Positions 1 through 11,508 of a stretch of DNA of 64,000 bases are shown here, piece by piece. Numbering within the stretch: the first letter of the stretch is position 1; each line of letters starts with the position of its first letter. A program made the position numbers and the translations under genes. Below the pieces are notes generated by a model. That model was not told where the DNA came from. It saw only the letters and a list, made by a program, of their open reading frames with translations, and did not search any database. The stretch covers positions 1,240,001 through 1,304,000 of the forward strand of contig CM026424.1 in NCBI GenBank assembly GCA_014871385.1. The letters are read 5' to 3'. Source of the DNA: Ceratodon purpureus (lineage: Eukaryota; Streptophyta; Bryopsida; Pseudoditrichales; Ditrichaceae).

Positions 1-1506
1 ATCGCCAGCCTTCCGTTCTTGATTTCCTTCACCTTCAATAGAGCGAACTGGTCGGGGTCCTTGGCCAAGCCGAGGGGGTCAAAGGCACCGCCTGGGTGAA
101 GCCTGTCTAAGTCCTGCAGAAATGACCAAACCACCAAATTCAGCAATTAAATGATGGCACTGCTTTCACCGAGGCGAAAAGCCCCAGCTTGAATGGAATG
201 ACAGAAGCAGCTGTAAGGGAGCGAGTAACAGAAAAGGATCTTACCGATCCCAATGGAGACTTGTTGGTCGACCTGTAGTACTCAGCACCTCCAACCAAGA
301 CAACCTCAGCGATCACAGCGGCGGCTAGGTTGATGGGGATGGTGGCTCCGAAGTACTGGATGGAGTCACCCTCGAGAAGCAAAGCTCCGGTCTGACAAAG
401 TGAGGGTATCGTCAGAATTCTTTCCCTCTGTTAGTCAAGTGCCGTAAAATTGATTCTGAGATGCGCAGTAGTGGCTCAAGGGAGATATCACCATTGCTTA
501 GTCAACTTACCTTCCACCACACAGCCTCAGGGCCGCACACGGCACCGAATTTGTTGAACGCCTCGGGAAGTACGAATCCAGCGGCTCCCAACATAGCCCA
601 ACGGGCATGGATGAGCTCATATGCTTGGTACCTGCATATAAAAGACTCTCAGAAGGATGCACAGAACTGAAAATGCTGAGGAAGCGAGAGTAATGTTAAA
701 CGGAGACGAGTTTATAGATGATAGTGCTTACTTGTCGAAGTCCTCGGGCTTCTTGCTCAAACCAAAGGGGTCGTATCCATAGCTGTAAAATATAAAGAAA
801 AATCAAAATGTGAGAGAGTTCTTCAACAGAATCCAATTAGGAAATCCCTACAAAGGAACTTAAGTCTCAAATAGTTGCATAGCATCATACACGGAGAACG
901 ATAGGACTCCTTACTCTCCGGGAACCTCTCCGGTCAAGTATGCGGGAATCTCTTCCTTGGCAAGGAGACCCTCGGGCAAGTAGATCCTTCTGTCAGGACC
1001 TGCATTAATGTAAGACAACAATGAGAAACAAACATTTTCCTACTTCATAGATTGTGCTATTACCCGCCAAACGAACCATAGCCAGAATGCTGCCCGTGCT
1101 TTGGGATTCAATCAATAAACAGAGCACACTGGGAACATTCGAAATGCAACTCGATCAACCTTGCGCACCTAAAGTTACATCACCTGATCCTAGCTCGCAA
1201 TGCAAACACTTAAACCATGAGGCCCGTCTCAGAAAATTGCGAATACTTACCGTACCACTTCGCCAATTCCTCATTGTCGGGACGGTTAACCTTGGCCACG
1301 GCCTTCTTGGCAGCACTGGCAGCCTTGGGGGCAACCTTGGGCGCAGCCTTCTTCACCTCCTTGGTGGCCTTGGCGACGGCCTTCTTGCCCTTGCTGAACA
1401 GGGACACGACGCGAAGTCCTCCCTGCTTCTGAGCAACAACATCGCTCTTGGAGGCCACGACCGACTGGCCCAGAAATTCAGCCTTCGCTGCTGCCATGGC
1501 GGCCAT
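1..1506 (-). CDS. LHCB5: CP26 light-harvesting protein, tandem copy 1 (3' part outside window)
   Basis: This gene encodes the minor photosystem II antenna protein CP26, a chlorophyll a/b-binding thylakoid protein that links the trimeric antenna to the core. Exons read on the minus strand are 1506-1251, 999-915, 782-732, 631-511, 391-245 and 113-1. The last exon runs off the window and lacks about 58 C-terminal codons. Exon 1 holds a plastid transit region followed by a Lys/Ala-rich stretch and [13 protein letters not shown]. Exon 2 has [12 protein letters not shown]. Exon 4 holds the LHC helix motif [14 protein letters not shown], and exon 6 begins [15 protein letters not shown]. The start at 1506 matches the other two copies; an in-frame ATG at 1530 is copy-specific. 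Bases 1-540, introns included, are almost identical to copy 3, whereas the rest is clearly diverged. The family call is secure; exon joins follow consistent phases. Confidence 0.93.
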
Positions 1507-1672
1507 TGCTCTACACCAGATCCGTGCCAAATCTGGGGCTCAAGAGACAGTTGATCGCGTACAGTGATTGTGCAGAGCTGCGTGTAGCATGAGAGATGAT
1601 CGTCTACAAGAAGAAGAAGACGAAGACGGTGATAGGAGGCGATGCCGGGTTTGGGAGACCACGCCCAGGGAA

Positions 1673-1697
1673 TGGCCAATGGCGTGTGGATAAGGTG
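1673..1697 (-). promoter_or_regulatory. conserved CCAAT/GATA promoter module of LHCB5 copy 1
   Basis: On the plus strand this reads TGGCCAATGG, six variable bases, then GATAAGGTG. It lies 167 bp upstream of the copy 1 ATG. The same 10+6+9 arrangement precedes copies 2 and 3 at nearly the same distance. CCAAT and GATAAG (I-box) elements are established parts of plant light-regulated LHC promoters; a role here is inferred from conservation and spacing. Confidence 0.6.
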
Positions 1698-2800
1698 TTT
1701 CCGCAGATTTCCAAGAGCAGATTGGAGGTCGCGAGAAGATTGGAAGGCGTAGGAGCCATTGGAGCAGATTTCCGTGAGCAATAACATGTCCCGGTTACAT
1801 ATCCCCTCCTTCTGCATTCCTAACTGCTGATGGAGATGTGAATTGATATTCAGCTGAACGTGAGTCAGCAGTCCAGTGCTGCATTGTGGACGAGATCCAC
1901 AGTCAAATTTGCAGAGCAAATCTGAAAAACTGGAACCAACACTATCATCGTCTAATGATACGAAGAGCATCGTGAACATGTTCAGAATGAGCTTTCGTGC
2001 TGAATGCATTCCCCGTTGCCATTGTGAAGATAAGCACTTGTAACACGAATACCAATTTCACAAAGCAACGGGGAATAGATATTAGGTGGATTGCTTTCGG
2101 TGAGCACTGTGAAGGCCGAGGCATGTATTTCAACAAGGGTTACATTCCGTCTTCATATTCACATGCTGTAACTACCCTTGCCTGACTTTCGTGAAGTGTT
2201 CTTCTCTTTCATTCTCGGTGGGTATCGGCTAGGGTACAGCACACTCCATGTCGCAACTGAGACACTACTACTGATCTTCGACAAGGTTCGAAATTTTACT
2301 ACATCAATATTCGGGTCGTCATTCGGAATGGACGCAGCAAAAATGTGTGACAATCCGTCTTCATTGACTCTCGAGTTGAATTGACAGATGTGTCAGAGGG
2401 AACTCTCAACCATTCGAGGAGTTCGGATGAGATTTGCGGACAACATTCACGTCAGGATCGACGACATATCAGTGACTCAGGCGCACGCATCTCGATACAA
2501 CTATTTAGACCAGGAATAAGATGATTCCTTCTGAAAAGCCTTCTTCAAACAGACAAACACTTCAACTACAAAATAGTAATAAGGCAAGAAGATACCGGAC
2601 GTTCACAAAAAGAATAGCACATCCGAAAAACGATCGCCAGCAGAGCACAACCAACAGAGTGAATGAAAGCGAACTGATAATTTGATCTTGCACATATACA
2701 ATATCCACTGACAGCTCTATACGTTTCAGGTAGCGAGCTAAGCAGACTCATTGAAAAAACCTAAACCTCTTGAGACTAGGTGAATGTCGGCTGATAGTGC
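1698..2800. other. intergenic, no gene seen
   Basis: This stretch holds the distal upstream region of LHCB5 copy 1 and the 3' flank of copy 2. The short open frames here (60-115 codons) match no family and have no exon structure. The last 30 bases before the copy 2 stop resemble the same region of copy 3, which suggests a shared 3' flank. Confidence 0.5.
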
Positions 2801-4491
2801 TTATAGGCTGGGGGCTCGCTCTGCGGTTCCCTGGATCACGGTCAGCAAGTTGTTGCCGAATGGGTCGCTCAAGTGAGCAGACAAGTTCTCCACTGGTCCT
2901 TCTCCGGTCACGTATGCCTGGACGAAGAATCCCAGCATCGAGAACATGGCTAACCTACCGTTCTTGATCTCCTTCACCTTCAACAAGGCGAACTGGTCCG
3001 GGTCCTTGGCCAAGCCGAGGGGGTCAAAGGCACCACCTGGGTGAAGCCTGTCCAAGTCCTGCAGTAATGGCAAAACCACCAAATTCAGATATCTAAAACT
3101 TGGAACATTCAATAACGAAGAGAAAAACCACTGCATCAACTTGTACAACTTCGAAACAGAGAGTGAAGGGATAAATGATCAATAACAGGAGATTGACATA
3201 CCGATCCCAATGGAGACTTGTTGGTCGACCTGTAGTACTCAGCACCTCCGACCAAGATAACCTCAGCGATCACAGCGGCCGCTAGGTTGACGGGGATGGT
3301 GGCTCCGAAGTACTGGATGGAGTCACCCTCGAGCAGCAATGCTCCAGTCTGATAAGGAACATCAGATTGTAGGCATCAATGAGCTACGACCTCTTAGTCC
3401 AAGGCTATACTGACCGGGCATTGCAGGATGCACCTTGAGTCTCTGGAAAACAGGACATATCACACGAACCGCAACAAAGGAATTCTGTGACGTACCTTCC
3501 ACCACACAGCCTCAGGGCCGCACACGGCACCGAACTTGTTGAATGCCTCGGGAAGAACGAATCCGGCGGCTCCCAACATGGCCCATCTGGCGTGGATGAG
3601 CTCATATGCTTGGTACCTGCGAAGGTACAAATGTTAGACAAGCACAGCACAATTATTATGGAAACGAAGACAGAAGCAAGCGAGAACTACCATAGAAGCA
3701 AAGATTGGAAATTACTTGTCAAAATCTTCAGGCTTCTTGCTCAAACCAAAAGGATCATAACCATAACTGCGGCACAAAAAACAGACGTACTAATGTCAGT
3801 ATTTTTCCCTTCAAAAAGTCACCTTACTGCTGCAGCCACTGACAGGGTCTAGGAACATTTGAAGGAAATGTGCATGTCAGGAATTGGAAAGGAATCCAGA
3901 ACTTACTCTCCGGGAACCTCTCCGTTCAAGTATGCGGGGATCTCATCCTTTGCCAAAAGACCCTCGGGAAGATAGATTCTCCTGTCGGGACCTGCGATAC
4001 CCAGAGATGCCTGATACCTTTAATACCAACTCACTACAATGACCACATTCTAAGTGCCCACCTACTGTAAATCCCGATCCATAGCCAGTTACAGCATGCG
4101 ATTCAGGGCTCACAAATAGAGATACCAAAGAGTTCGACGCCTACCCTTATCATGTCAGTAAAATAACCTCGCCTACTCTCACATTGGAACATCACTCCAT
4201 CTGAAGTCCCAGTTCAAGCAATAGCGAGTACTCACCGTACCACTTGGCCAATTCCTCATTATCAGGCCGGTTAACCTTGGACAGAGCCTTCTTGGCGCCG
4301 CTGGCTGCCTTCGGCGCAATCTTCGGGGCAGCCTTCTTCACCTCCTTGGTGACCTTAGCAGCAGCCTTCTTACCCTTGCTAAACAGAGACACGACACGAA
4401 GCTCCCCCTGCTTCTGAGCAACCACATTGCTCGTGGAGGCCACGACTGACTGGCCTAGAAACTCAGCCTTAGCGGCTGCCATGGAGGCCAT
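2801..4491 (-). CDS. LHCB5: CP26 light-harvesting protein, tandem copy 2 (complete)
   Basis: This is a complete CP26 gene. Exons in transcript order are 4491-4236, 3991-3907, 3766-3716, 3616-3496, 3348-3202 and 3058-2801, giving 918 bp and 305 residues. All joins keep phase. The protein has a plastid transit region, then [13 protein letters not shown], the first LHC helix motif [11 protein letters not shown], the segment [16 protein letters not shown], the last helix with [17 protein letters not shown], and the CP26 C-terminus [21 protein letters not shown]. It differs from copies 1 and 3 at several sites, for example AYLNGEVPG instead of AYLTGEVPG, and a more diverged transit region. It retains the intron after PEDFDK that copy 3 has lost. 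The start at 4491 is the position homologous to copy 3; an upstream in-frame ATG at 4515 is not conserved. Confidence 0.95.
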
Positions 4492-4650
4492 CTCTCCTGA
4501 CCAGATTGCTACCAAACCTGGAGCGAGCTAAGCGATACTAGACGACGACAGGACGTGTGCTGGGAGTGTGCGAGGGCTTCAAGAGCATCCGAGAGGAACC
4601 TGATGAAGAAGAAGAGCAGTGTGATCGTCACGGGTTCGGGTGACCGAGTG

Positions 4651-4675
4651 TGGCCAATGGTATATGGATAAGGTG
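4651..4675 (-). promoter_or_regulatory. conserved CCAAT/GATA promoter module of LHCB5 copy 2
   Basis: The plus strand reads TGGCCAATGG, TATATG, GATAAGGTG, 160 bp upstream of the copy 2 ATG. It is the same module as at copies 1 and 3; only the six middle bases vary. Confidence 0.6.
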
Positions 4676-5564
4676 CCAACGAGTCTCCAATGGTTGAGTT
4701 TCCTCCTTTAAAGTTCATTTCGCATGGATCGATCGGACTCAGAAGAGTGGGTTCATGATTCCGTTGGACGAGGATGCTTTGTTAGGAGGACGACTTCTTC
4801 ATGAGGCACTTCACTTGCACTTCACTAGCTGGGCCGAAGATACTCTCTGCGTTCTCTATGAGGTCATCTTCGAAGCATGGATGCCGAATGCTTCATATCG
4901 CCATGGTTAGGTTCATTCGAAGTCGCCGATTTGTTACTTGGGGAATGGCAAGTAATCCTGCAGAGCTTATAACAATTCCCTGCATATTTCATAGGAGAAT
5001 AAATTCAAGGTTATATCTTAGTCCTAGTTATCAACATAATGAATCATCGCCAGATAAATCGGGCTTGATTTAATTATCGGCAGTATCGGCTTACGATGTC
5101 ATAATGTTGTGTTGCAGTGGGAATTGTGCGTAATGTCAGTAAAGTGACATTTTCTCAATTGCAGGACTTCAGGTACTGCCTGAAGGGCTGAGTGTGCCCA
5201 TTCTGTGTGGCATCTGAATTTACACCAGTTCTCAATTGGTAGAATGTCAAGTATGCCAAACTATTAAATCGGTATGCCAAAGTCCGCAAGGTAGACAACA
5301 GACGGTACAATTAGGAAAACATAGTGTTGCGAGACATTAAGACAATGCAAACAAGGCCTCACGATGGATACTTGAAAGTTTTTTCGATTGACTTGATCTT
5401 AAGCATTTACAATATCCACGAAGAGCTTGCTACATTTCATATAGCGAAACTTTCACGTGCATAATTGCCGATGTGGGGGTTGAAGACAAAATGTATCGCC
5501 GGGCATAATCAACCTCTATACAGAACAGAATTTGGAAAACTAAGTGAATGTCGGCTGATGGTGC
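4676..5564. other. intergenic, no gene seen
   Basis: This is the upstream region of copy 2 and the 3' flank of copy 3. I see no splice-consistent coding sequence, RNA gene or repeat. The bases just before the copy 3 stop are similar to those before the copy 2 stop. Confidence 0.5.
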
Positions 5565-7104
5565 TTATAGGCTGGGCACACGCTCTGCGGTTCCCTGGAT
5601 CACGGTCAGCAAGTTGTTGCCGAATGGGTCGCTCAAATGAGCAGACAAGTTCTCCACTGGTCCTTCTCCGGTCACGTATGCCTGGACGAAGAATCCCAGC
5701 ATCGAAAACATCGCCAGCCTTCCGTTCTTGATTTCCTTCACCTTCAATAGAGCGAACTGGTCGGGGTCCTTGGCCAAGCCGAGGGGGTCAAAGGCACCGC
5801 CTGGGTGAAGCCTGTCTAAGTCCTGCAGAAATGACCAAACCACCAAATTCAGCAATTAAATGATGGCACTGCTTTCACCGAGGCGAAAAGCCCCAGCTTG
5901 AATGGAATGACAGAAGCAGCTGTAAGGGAGCGAGTAACAGAAAAGGATCTTACCGATCCCAATGGAGACTTGTTGGTCGACCTGTAGTACTCAGCACCTC
6001 CAACCAAGACAACCTCAGCGATCACAGCGGCAGCTAGGTTGATGGGGATGGTGGCTCCGAAGTACTGGATGGAGTCACCCTCGAGAAGCAAAGCTCCGGT
6101 CTGACAAAGTGAGGGTATCGTCAGAATTCTTTCCCTCTGTTAGTCAAGTGCCGCAAAATTGATTCTGAGATGCGCAGTAGTGGCTCAAGGGAGATATCAC
6201 CATTGCTTAGTCAACTTACCTTCCACCACACAGCCTCAGGGCCGCACACAGCTCCGAACTTGTTGAATGCCTCAGGAAGAACAAATCCGGCAGCTCCCAA
6301 CATGGCCCACCTAGCGTGGATGAGCTCGTAGGCTTGGTACCTGTCGAAGTCCTCGGGCTTCTTGCTCAAACCGAAAGGATCGTATCCATAGCTGCAGCAG
6401 CAGCAGACAGGAATCAAGCAGTCAGATAACTCTTCCTATATTACACTTAGATAAGGATGAGTATTCCGGGAAATGTCGAGTACTTAATCAACACGCATTG
6501 CAGGGAGAAGGTTGGATCCTTACTCTCCGGGGACCTCTCCGGTCAAGTATGCGGGAATCTCATCCTTCGCCAGCAGACCCTCGGGCAAGTAGATCCTCCT
6601 GTCCGGACCTGCATCGCCCAGAGACGCCTTTGTTCATTATAAACTTGCCACGATGACCGCATTTACATCAATAACGTACTATTAACCCCTATCCGCAGCC
6701 GGTGTGCAGCATGCGATTCCAGACCTAAGAGTTCAGCAGCTTCTAAATCCTACCTACCCTAAGCATTTCCGTAAAATCATCTCGCCTAAGCCCACATTGC
6801 ACCATCACTCCACCATAAGAGCCCATCCAAAAAACTGCACATACTCACCATACCACTTGGCCAATTCCTCATTGTCAGGCCGGTTCACCTTAGCCAAGGC
6901 CTTCTTCGCACCACTGGCAGCCTTGGGCGCAACCTTGGGCGCAGCCTTCTTCACCTCCTTGGTGGCCTTGGCGACGGCCTTCTTGCCCTTGCTGAACAGA
7001 GACACGACGCGAAGACCTCCCTGCTTCTGAGCAACGACATCGCTCTTAGAGGCCACGACCGACTGGCCCAGAAACTCAGCCTTCGCTGCTGCCATGGCGG
7101 CCAT
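5565..7104 (-). CDS. LHCB5: CP26 light-harvesting protein, tandem copy 3 (complete, one intron lost)
   Basis: This is a complete CP26 gene of 305 codons in five exons: 7104-6849, 6608-6524, 6391-6220, 6100-5954 and 5822-5565. The 172-bp third exon equals exons 3 and 4 of copies 1 and 2 (51 + 121 bp) joined exactly, so the intron after PEDFD has been removed without length change; the junction codon is AGG (Arg) where the spliced paralogues have AAG (Lys). Domain order is transit peptide, [39 protein letters not shown], the [11 protein letters not shown] helix, [10 protein letters not shown] and the [17 protein letters not shown] helix, ending AERVPSL. Exon 5 and both flanking introns match copy 1 almost perfectly, while the end of exon 6 matches copy 2. 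Confidence 0.95.
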
Positions 7105-7264
7105 CGCTCCTCACCAGATCGCTGCCTAATCTGGTCGACGCAGTGCAACTGAGAGAGCTTGCTGGGAGAGCGCGAGGAGTGCAGGCTGCGGAGCGCGTCT
7201 AGATTGTCTAGATCAAGAAGCCGGAGAGGATAGCGAGTCGCGCGGGCTTGGGTGGCCGCGCGGG

Positions 7265-7289
7265 TGGCCAATGGACTTCGGATAAGGTG
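7265..7289 (-). promoter_or_regulatory. conserved CCAAT/GATA promoter module of LHCB5 copy 3
   Basis: The plus strand reads TGGCCAATGG, ACTTCG, GATAAGGTG, 161 bp upstream of the copy 3 ATG. It is the third instance of the module. Confidence 0.6.
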
Positions 7290-8049
7290 GGCATTACCGT
7301 CCAATGGCTGAGTTTCCTCCATTTAGATTTTCATACTCGCCCACCACTGCCCTTTGAAGTAGTCTTTTTTTCCTATTCTCATTCTGTGTTTCTGAGTGGC
7401 CATTTGTTGCTCAAGACATCATGATTGCAAGATTATTTTTATTGGAATCTCCATAGCTGGTTTTGTGCACCTTTGAATGCATATCTATTATACAGAGAAA
7501 TAATGTCTGTCTCTAAAAAAATGAATCTAAAGGAGTAGTTATGATACTACAATTTATATTGAACGAGATACATTGATTATTAAAGTGGTTAAAAACACCA
7601 TTCTTAATTACAAGGATAAAATATCAATTGAGTACTTATGTGATGTGGTTGTAGTGGATAAGTTTTCTTTCTGTGGATGGTCATTTGTCAATGCAGGTCT
7701 TTATATATTTACAAATTTTACATCAATTAAGATGAAACAATGGCTTATGTGGCAAAGTAAATCCTAGTTGTAGATCAAGTTTGTCCATAATCAACTAAAT
7801 ATAGAGTTTGTTTAAAATTTGTGAAAATCATATATTATTCGTCTAAGCTTATACTCATGGGTCATGATATGATCAGGGCATACATTCCCGGACTTAGACT
7901 AATGCCACCAACTACCGCTTGGCCTACCAAATCTTGGTTAGTTGAAGTTGCAATGATGGCTATGGAGTCCTCTGCGTGGACTTGCATTTTGACATGAGGT
8001 TGATTTGGCGCGGTCCGTTGGAACTCTGCTAGTTGAAACTCTGTGGATT
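7290..8049. other. intergenic, AT-rich, no gene seen
   Basis: Beyond the LHCB5 copy 3 promoter the sequence becomes AT-rich. The one open frame (64 codons from 7573) has no recognisable motif. Confidence 0.4.
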
Positions 8050-8423
8050 AAGGTAGTGCTGCCAAAAACCGTCCCGTCCCAAAAACCGTCCCATAGGCTT
8101 GACATAAGCTGTCCCTGAAACTGTGCAAAATCATTCTAATTCCGTCTATGGCTGCAGAAATTGAGTGCTTGTGATTGGTGCAGAAACGTCCTATTCTCAG
8201 AATCCAAGTGGTCATATTAACCATGACTTTAGGGACGGTTAGTGGGCCCCCTAGGGCTGAACATTCAAAAATTCATAGGAAATTGTAGACTTACTCAAAA
8301 AATGATTTTTTTTGGGATGGCTTTGCACTAGCTTTGCACTTCATCCAAAAATTATTAAAAAATTCCACCACTATTCCAAATTAGCAAACTTGAAATTCGG
8401 ACGGTTTCTGGGACCACTACCTT
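8050..8423. mobile_element. MITE-like element with terminal inverted repeats
   Basis: The ends are inverted repeats: AAGGTAGTGCTGCCA with AACCGTCC inside on the left, and the complement of AAGGTAGTGGTCCCAGAAAC on the right. The 374-bp element has no coding capacity and is flanked by ATT on both sides (8047-8049 and 8424-8426), consistent with a 3-bp target duplication. An alternative reading is a TAA/TTA site, as used by PIF/Harbinger elements. The superfamily is not settled. Confidence 0.55.
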
Positions 8424-8940
8424 ATTGCGTCCCTACGAACAGATTGAACCTTGCAAGCTGAAGTTCTATCTTCCCACCTAAGTCTTTCTTGACAACAATC
8501 TTTAAACCTAACAAATATTATGTGTTCTTTCTCTTTGGTACCTCCTTCGATATCTCAGAGAGTTCTTTTAAGCATTTTGCAGGGGCATAAAAGTATCTAC
8601 AGCGCACAAGCATGGAAAAGCAGAAGATGAGTCGTTGGGTATAGATTGTGTTGTTTGATTCATGCTCTGGATAATGTATAACAGTGATATCAATTGTATT
8701 TGTGAAGAATATACATGTTTCTTGTCGTTTCTTTAATGTATACTTATTTTCAGTGAAATAACCGGTAATGGCAAAGGAAAATGATGTCGGCGAGGTGTGT
8801 AATTGTGTTTTTTCATGGATTATGAATCTTGCATAATCTATAGTCCAACTATGAATTGGCTAACTGATGAACCTTGGTTGTTGCATGGAGCAGTGTGGAT
8901 GTGATGGGTTGCAAAACTTCTATACTTGTAAGATCTTCCA

Positions 8941-9979
8941 TTGTCCGGAATCTTAGTCGGTGAGATTAAGGATGAGGTTCCTGAGAGTGTTGTCAGTAGT
9001 TACTTCAGAGCAAAGTCTAGTAAATTGGGTTGGAAATATATGTCAGCTACCACTCCGCCTCAACATGTGAACATCTTGAGTTTGTATCAACGAATGTACG
9101 AGGTTGACGAAGTAACAAACAAAGAGATTACCTTAAACTTTGTTAGAGGTCTCATGATGTCTATAGGTATCATTGTGAATTGTCGGCAATTTGCAGATGA
9201 GAGAAGAGACTATAGGGAGGATTTAAAAAATAAATAAATAAATTTAAAAAATAAAAAATAAAAACAAGATAATTGGGAGTTGAAGAAGGAAAATGATATT
9301 GGCAATTCTAAGATGGTTGGTACAAAAAGATGTGTATCAATGCAAGGGAGTATGTTTTCCCAGTCCATACAAGTCAATGTGAAGTTTGAGGTGGATTTTG
9401 TAGGTCATCTAAGGACTATGGATAAGGATTTGAAGTATAGGTCGAAGGTTAATTGGACCGAGTTGGGAAAATCAAGAAGCGGACCGTATGATTTACGGGA
9501 TTGAGAAGAGCATCAATTTTGTGTTGGAGTCAAAGGCTTCTTTAGTGCACACTGAGTCTCAGATATCTTCTCTCGAAGATAAGTTTAGAAGAGCAACGAT
9601 GTTCTTGTCTCATAGAGAAATTATCTTAACAAAGAGCTCCAATGAGGTTGCAAAATGCTGCATGGAGCTTGCAAGTCTCTAGAACTCAATAGGAAAGAAA
9701 ACATATCTCTTGAAAGACTTTGAGAAGATGTCTGTAGACTCTCAGCTTACTTTTCAATTGGGATTAAAAAATCTTAAGCGACCAAGCAACTTGTGAGAAG
9801 ATCAAATTTCAAAAGATCATGCATGCTATCAATGCATGTCCTATTTGCACATTGTGGTACAAATCTTTTGAGTTTGCTTCCTTAGGATGTGGACATACAT
9901 ACCACCCATTTTGTTTATACGAGAATTCTCAAAAATCCGGGAAGAACTTGATAAATGATTGTGAAAAGCCTTTCCATTA
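8941..9979 (+). pseudogene. decayed gene with coiled-coil region and RING-like C-terminus
   Basis: Several plus-strand open pieces lie in a row and look like one broken protein. The piece at 8941-9237 and that at 9280-9504 are in one frame but separated by stops. The piece at 9488-9682 is in a second frame and has coiled-coil character (SQISSLEDKFRRATMFLSHR). The last, about 9813-9977, is in a third frame and reads NACPICTLWYKSFEF then LGCGHTYHPFCL, a CxxC followed by CxHxxHxxC as in RING-like zinc fingers, then a further Cys and His. At least two frameshifts and one stop cluster are needed. I do not recognise the family. It may be a host gene copy or cargo of a transposon. Confidence 0.45.
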
Positions 9980-11508
9980 GCCTTAGCATTGTCAGGATTG
10001 GAATTCGGACAATCGTATCTTGCAAATCCCAACCGGGGTTAATGACGCAAAAAGAGCCGAAGCCCAGAACAACGCACCGAAGCGCGGAAAAGCCACAAGC
10101 CTAAAGACTTGTGGCCGGTGGCCATGCTTGACAGCATAGGTTGTAACGCTACGCGCCAACCATCTGCAAGCACAGCGGAGCACTCGAGGTGCCCAAGGCC
10201 AAAGACCAGGGAGGAGCAATATGCTCCAAAAGCACTATTAAATGCCAAAACAAAATGAACTAGCTAATAGAACTACTCTTGAAAAGATGAAAACAAAGGT
10301 GCCGTGCAGTCTCAAAAGCGAACCCCAAAGAACAACCACCTCCACCTTGTTGTCGAAGAAGAAAGCCCAATGCCTTCAAGCTCAAAATAGTCACCTTCCT
10401 TGAAATATATCAAACACCTTCTGAGCAACATCAAACAAAGAAGCAAAGAAAAGTCTATACATCCGCTCTTCGGCCCTTGCTCTAGCTACCGGACCACCAG
10501 AACGCTAAGCTTTTGCCTCCACCAGAATGATCTTGAACACACCTCCGTCGTATACCAAAGATCCGTCCCCTGAGCGTCAATCAGGCTTAACACAATTGCC
10601 GAGCAGGTTGTGTACATAACTGGTAGCGTAATGTACTACTTCTATCTAAAGAAATCAAACTACAATCTTTGACATTCAATAAACAAGCGCATGAAAGTCC
10701 AAGATAGTAATAAGACATAAAGATACAACGGACATAAAGATTGGGGTATAATTATTAATCAACTGTGAAGATTGCCGAGGTGAGTGTCACATACTATGAT
10801 ACTACGAGTTGGTGCAGAACATCACTTTTTCCAAATGTAATTAGGAACCTCTTATAAATTTTATAAAATCTTTTCATGTAGAGTTGATAACACTTCAATT
10901 CTCTATTGTAGTATCATTTAAGTCTTAATTCCCATTTTTATAAGAAATTCAGCGGGTGATATAGGCTAGATTTCTTAAGGATCAAAATATTATTGGAATT
11001 ATTTACAACATGCGTGATGGATTTGGATGCAATAGACAATGCAAGAAAGAAAAATGATTTTCAAAATTGTATGTCTTGCCTTGCGGAAGAACATGCAGTT
11101 GTGCATATTTAAAAAATATTTTTCTAAATACGTCCACAAATATGAAGCTGGAGGTCTAACCAAAGCAACGTTATTACATCCACTATAATCATAAGGTATG
11201 TCAAGATTGCTTTTCCAATTCAAATTCATCAAATTGTCCCTTATGTCAAAATTATAAATTTTGATAATCACATAGTGGATTTTTAATTTATGGATTACTC
11301 GAAATTTAAAAATAAATATTTTTGAAGATTTTCATAGTACATATAAAAGTCTTAATCTTCATTTAAAAATTAATTTGGACTCTACTTCATTAAAAGGTAA
11401 ATCCATGCAATCTCCATTCATGATCTTCCATTGCAAATTTGAGGAAAATGGAGTTTGTGAAAACAAATCTTGCAATCATTTGGTATTAATAAAAAATGGA
11501 GATCATGA
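9980..11508. other. no gene seen; GC-richer island of unknown origin
   Basis: About 10020-10620 is richer in GC than its surroundings and has no long open frame or recognisable ends; it could be an old transposon piece. The remainder to 11508 is AT-rich and unremarkable. Confidence 0.35.

Noticed and set aside
1054..1554. 166-codon plus-strand frame
   Set aside because: It is antisense to LHCB5 exon 1, Gly/Leu-rich from the complement of the Lys/Ala region, with no family match.
8050..8423. CACTA-family reading of the element
   Set aside because: CACTA occurs pointing inward from the ends, not at the outer termini.
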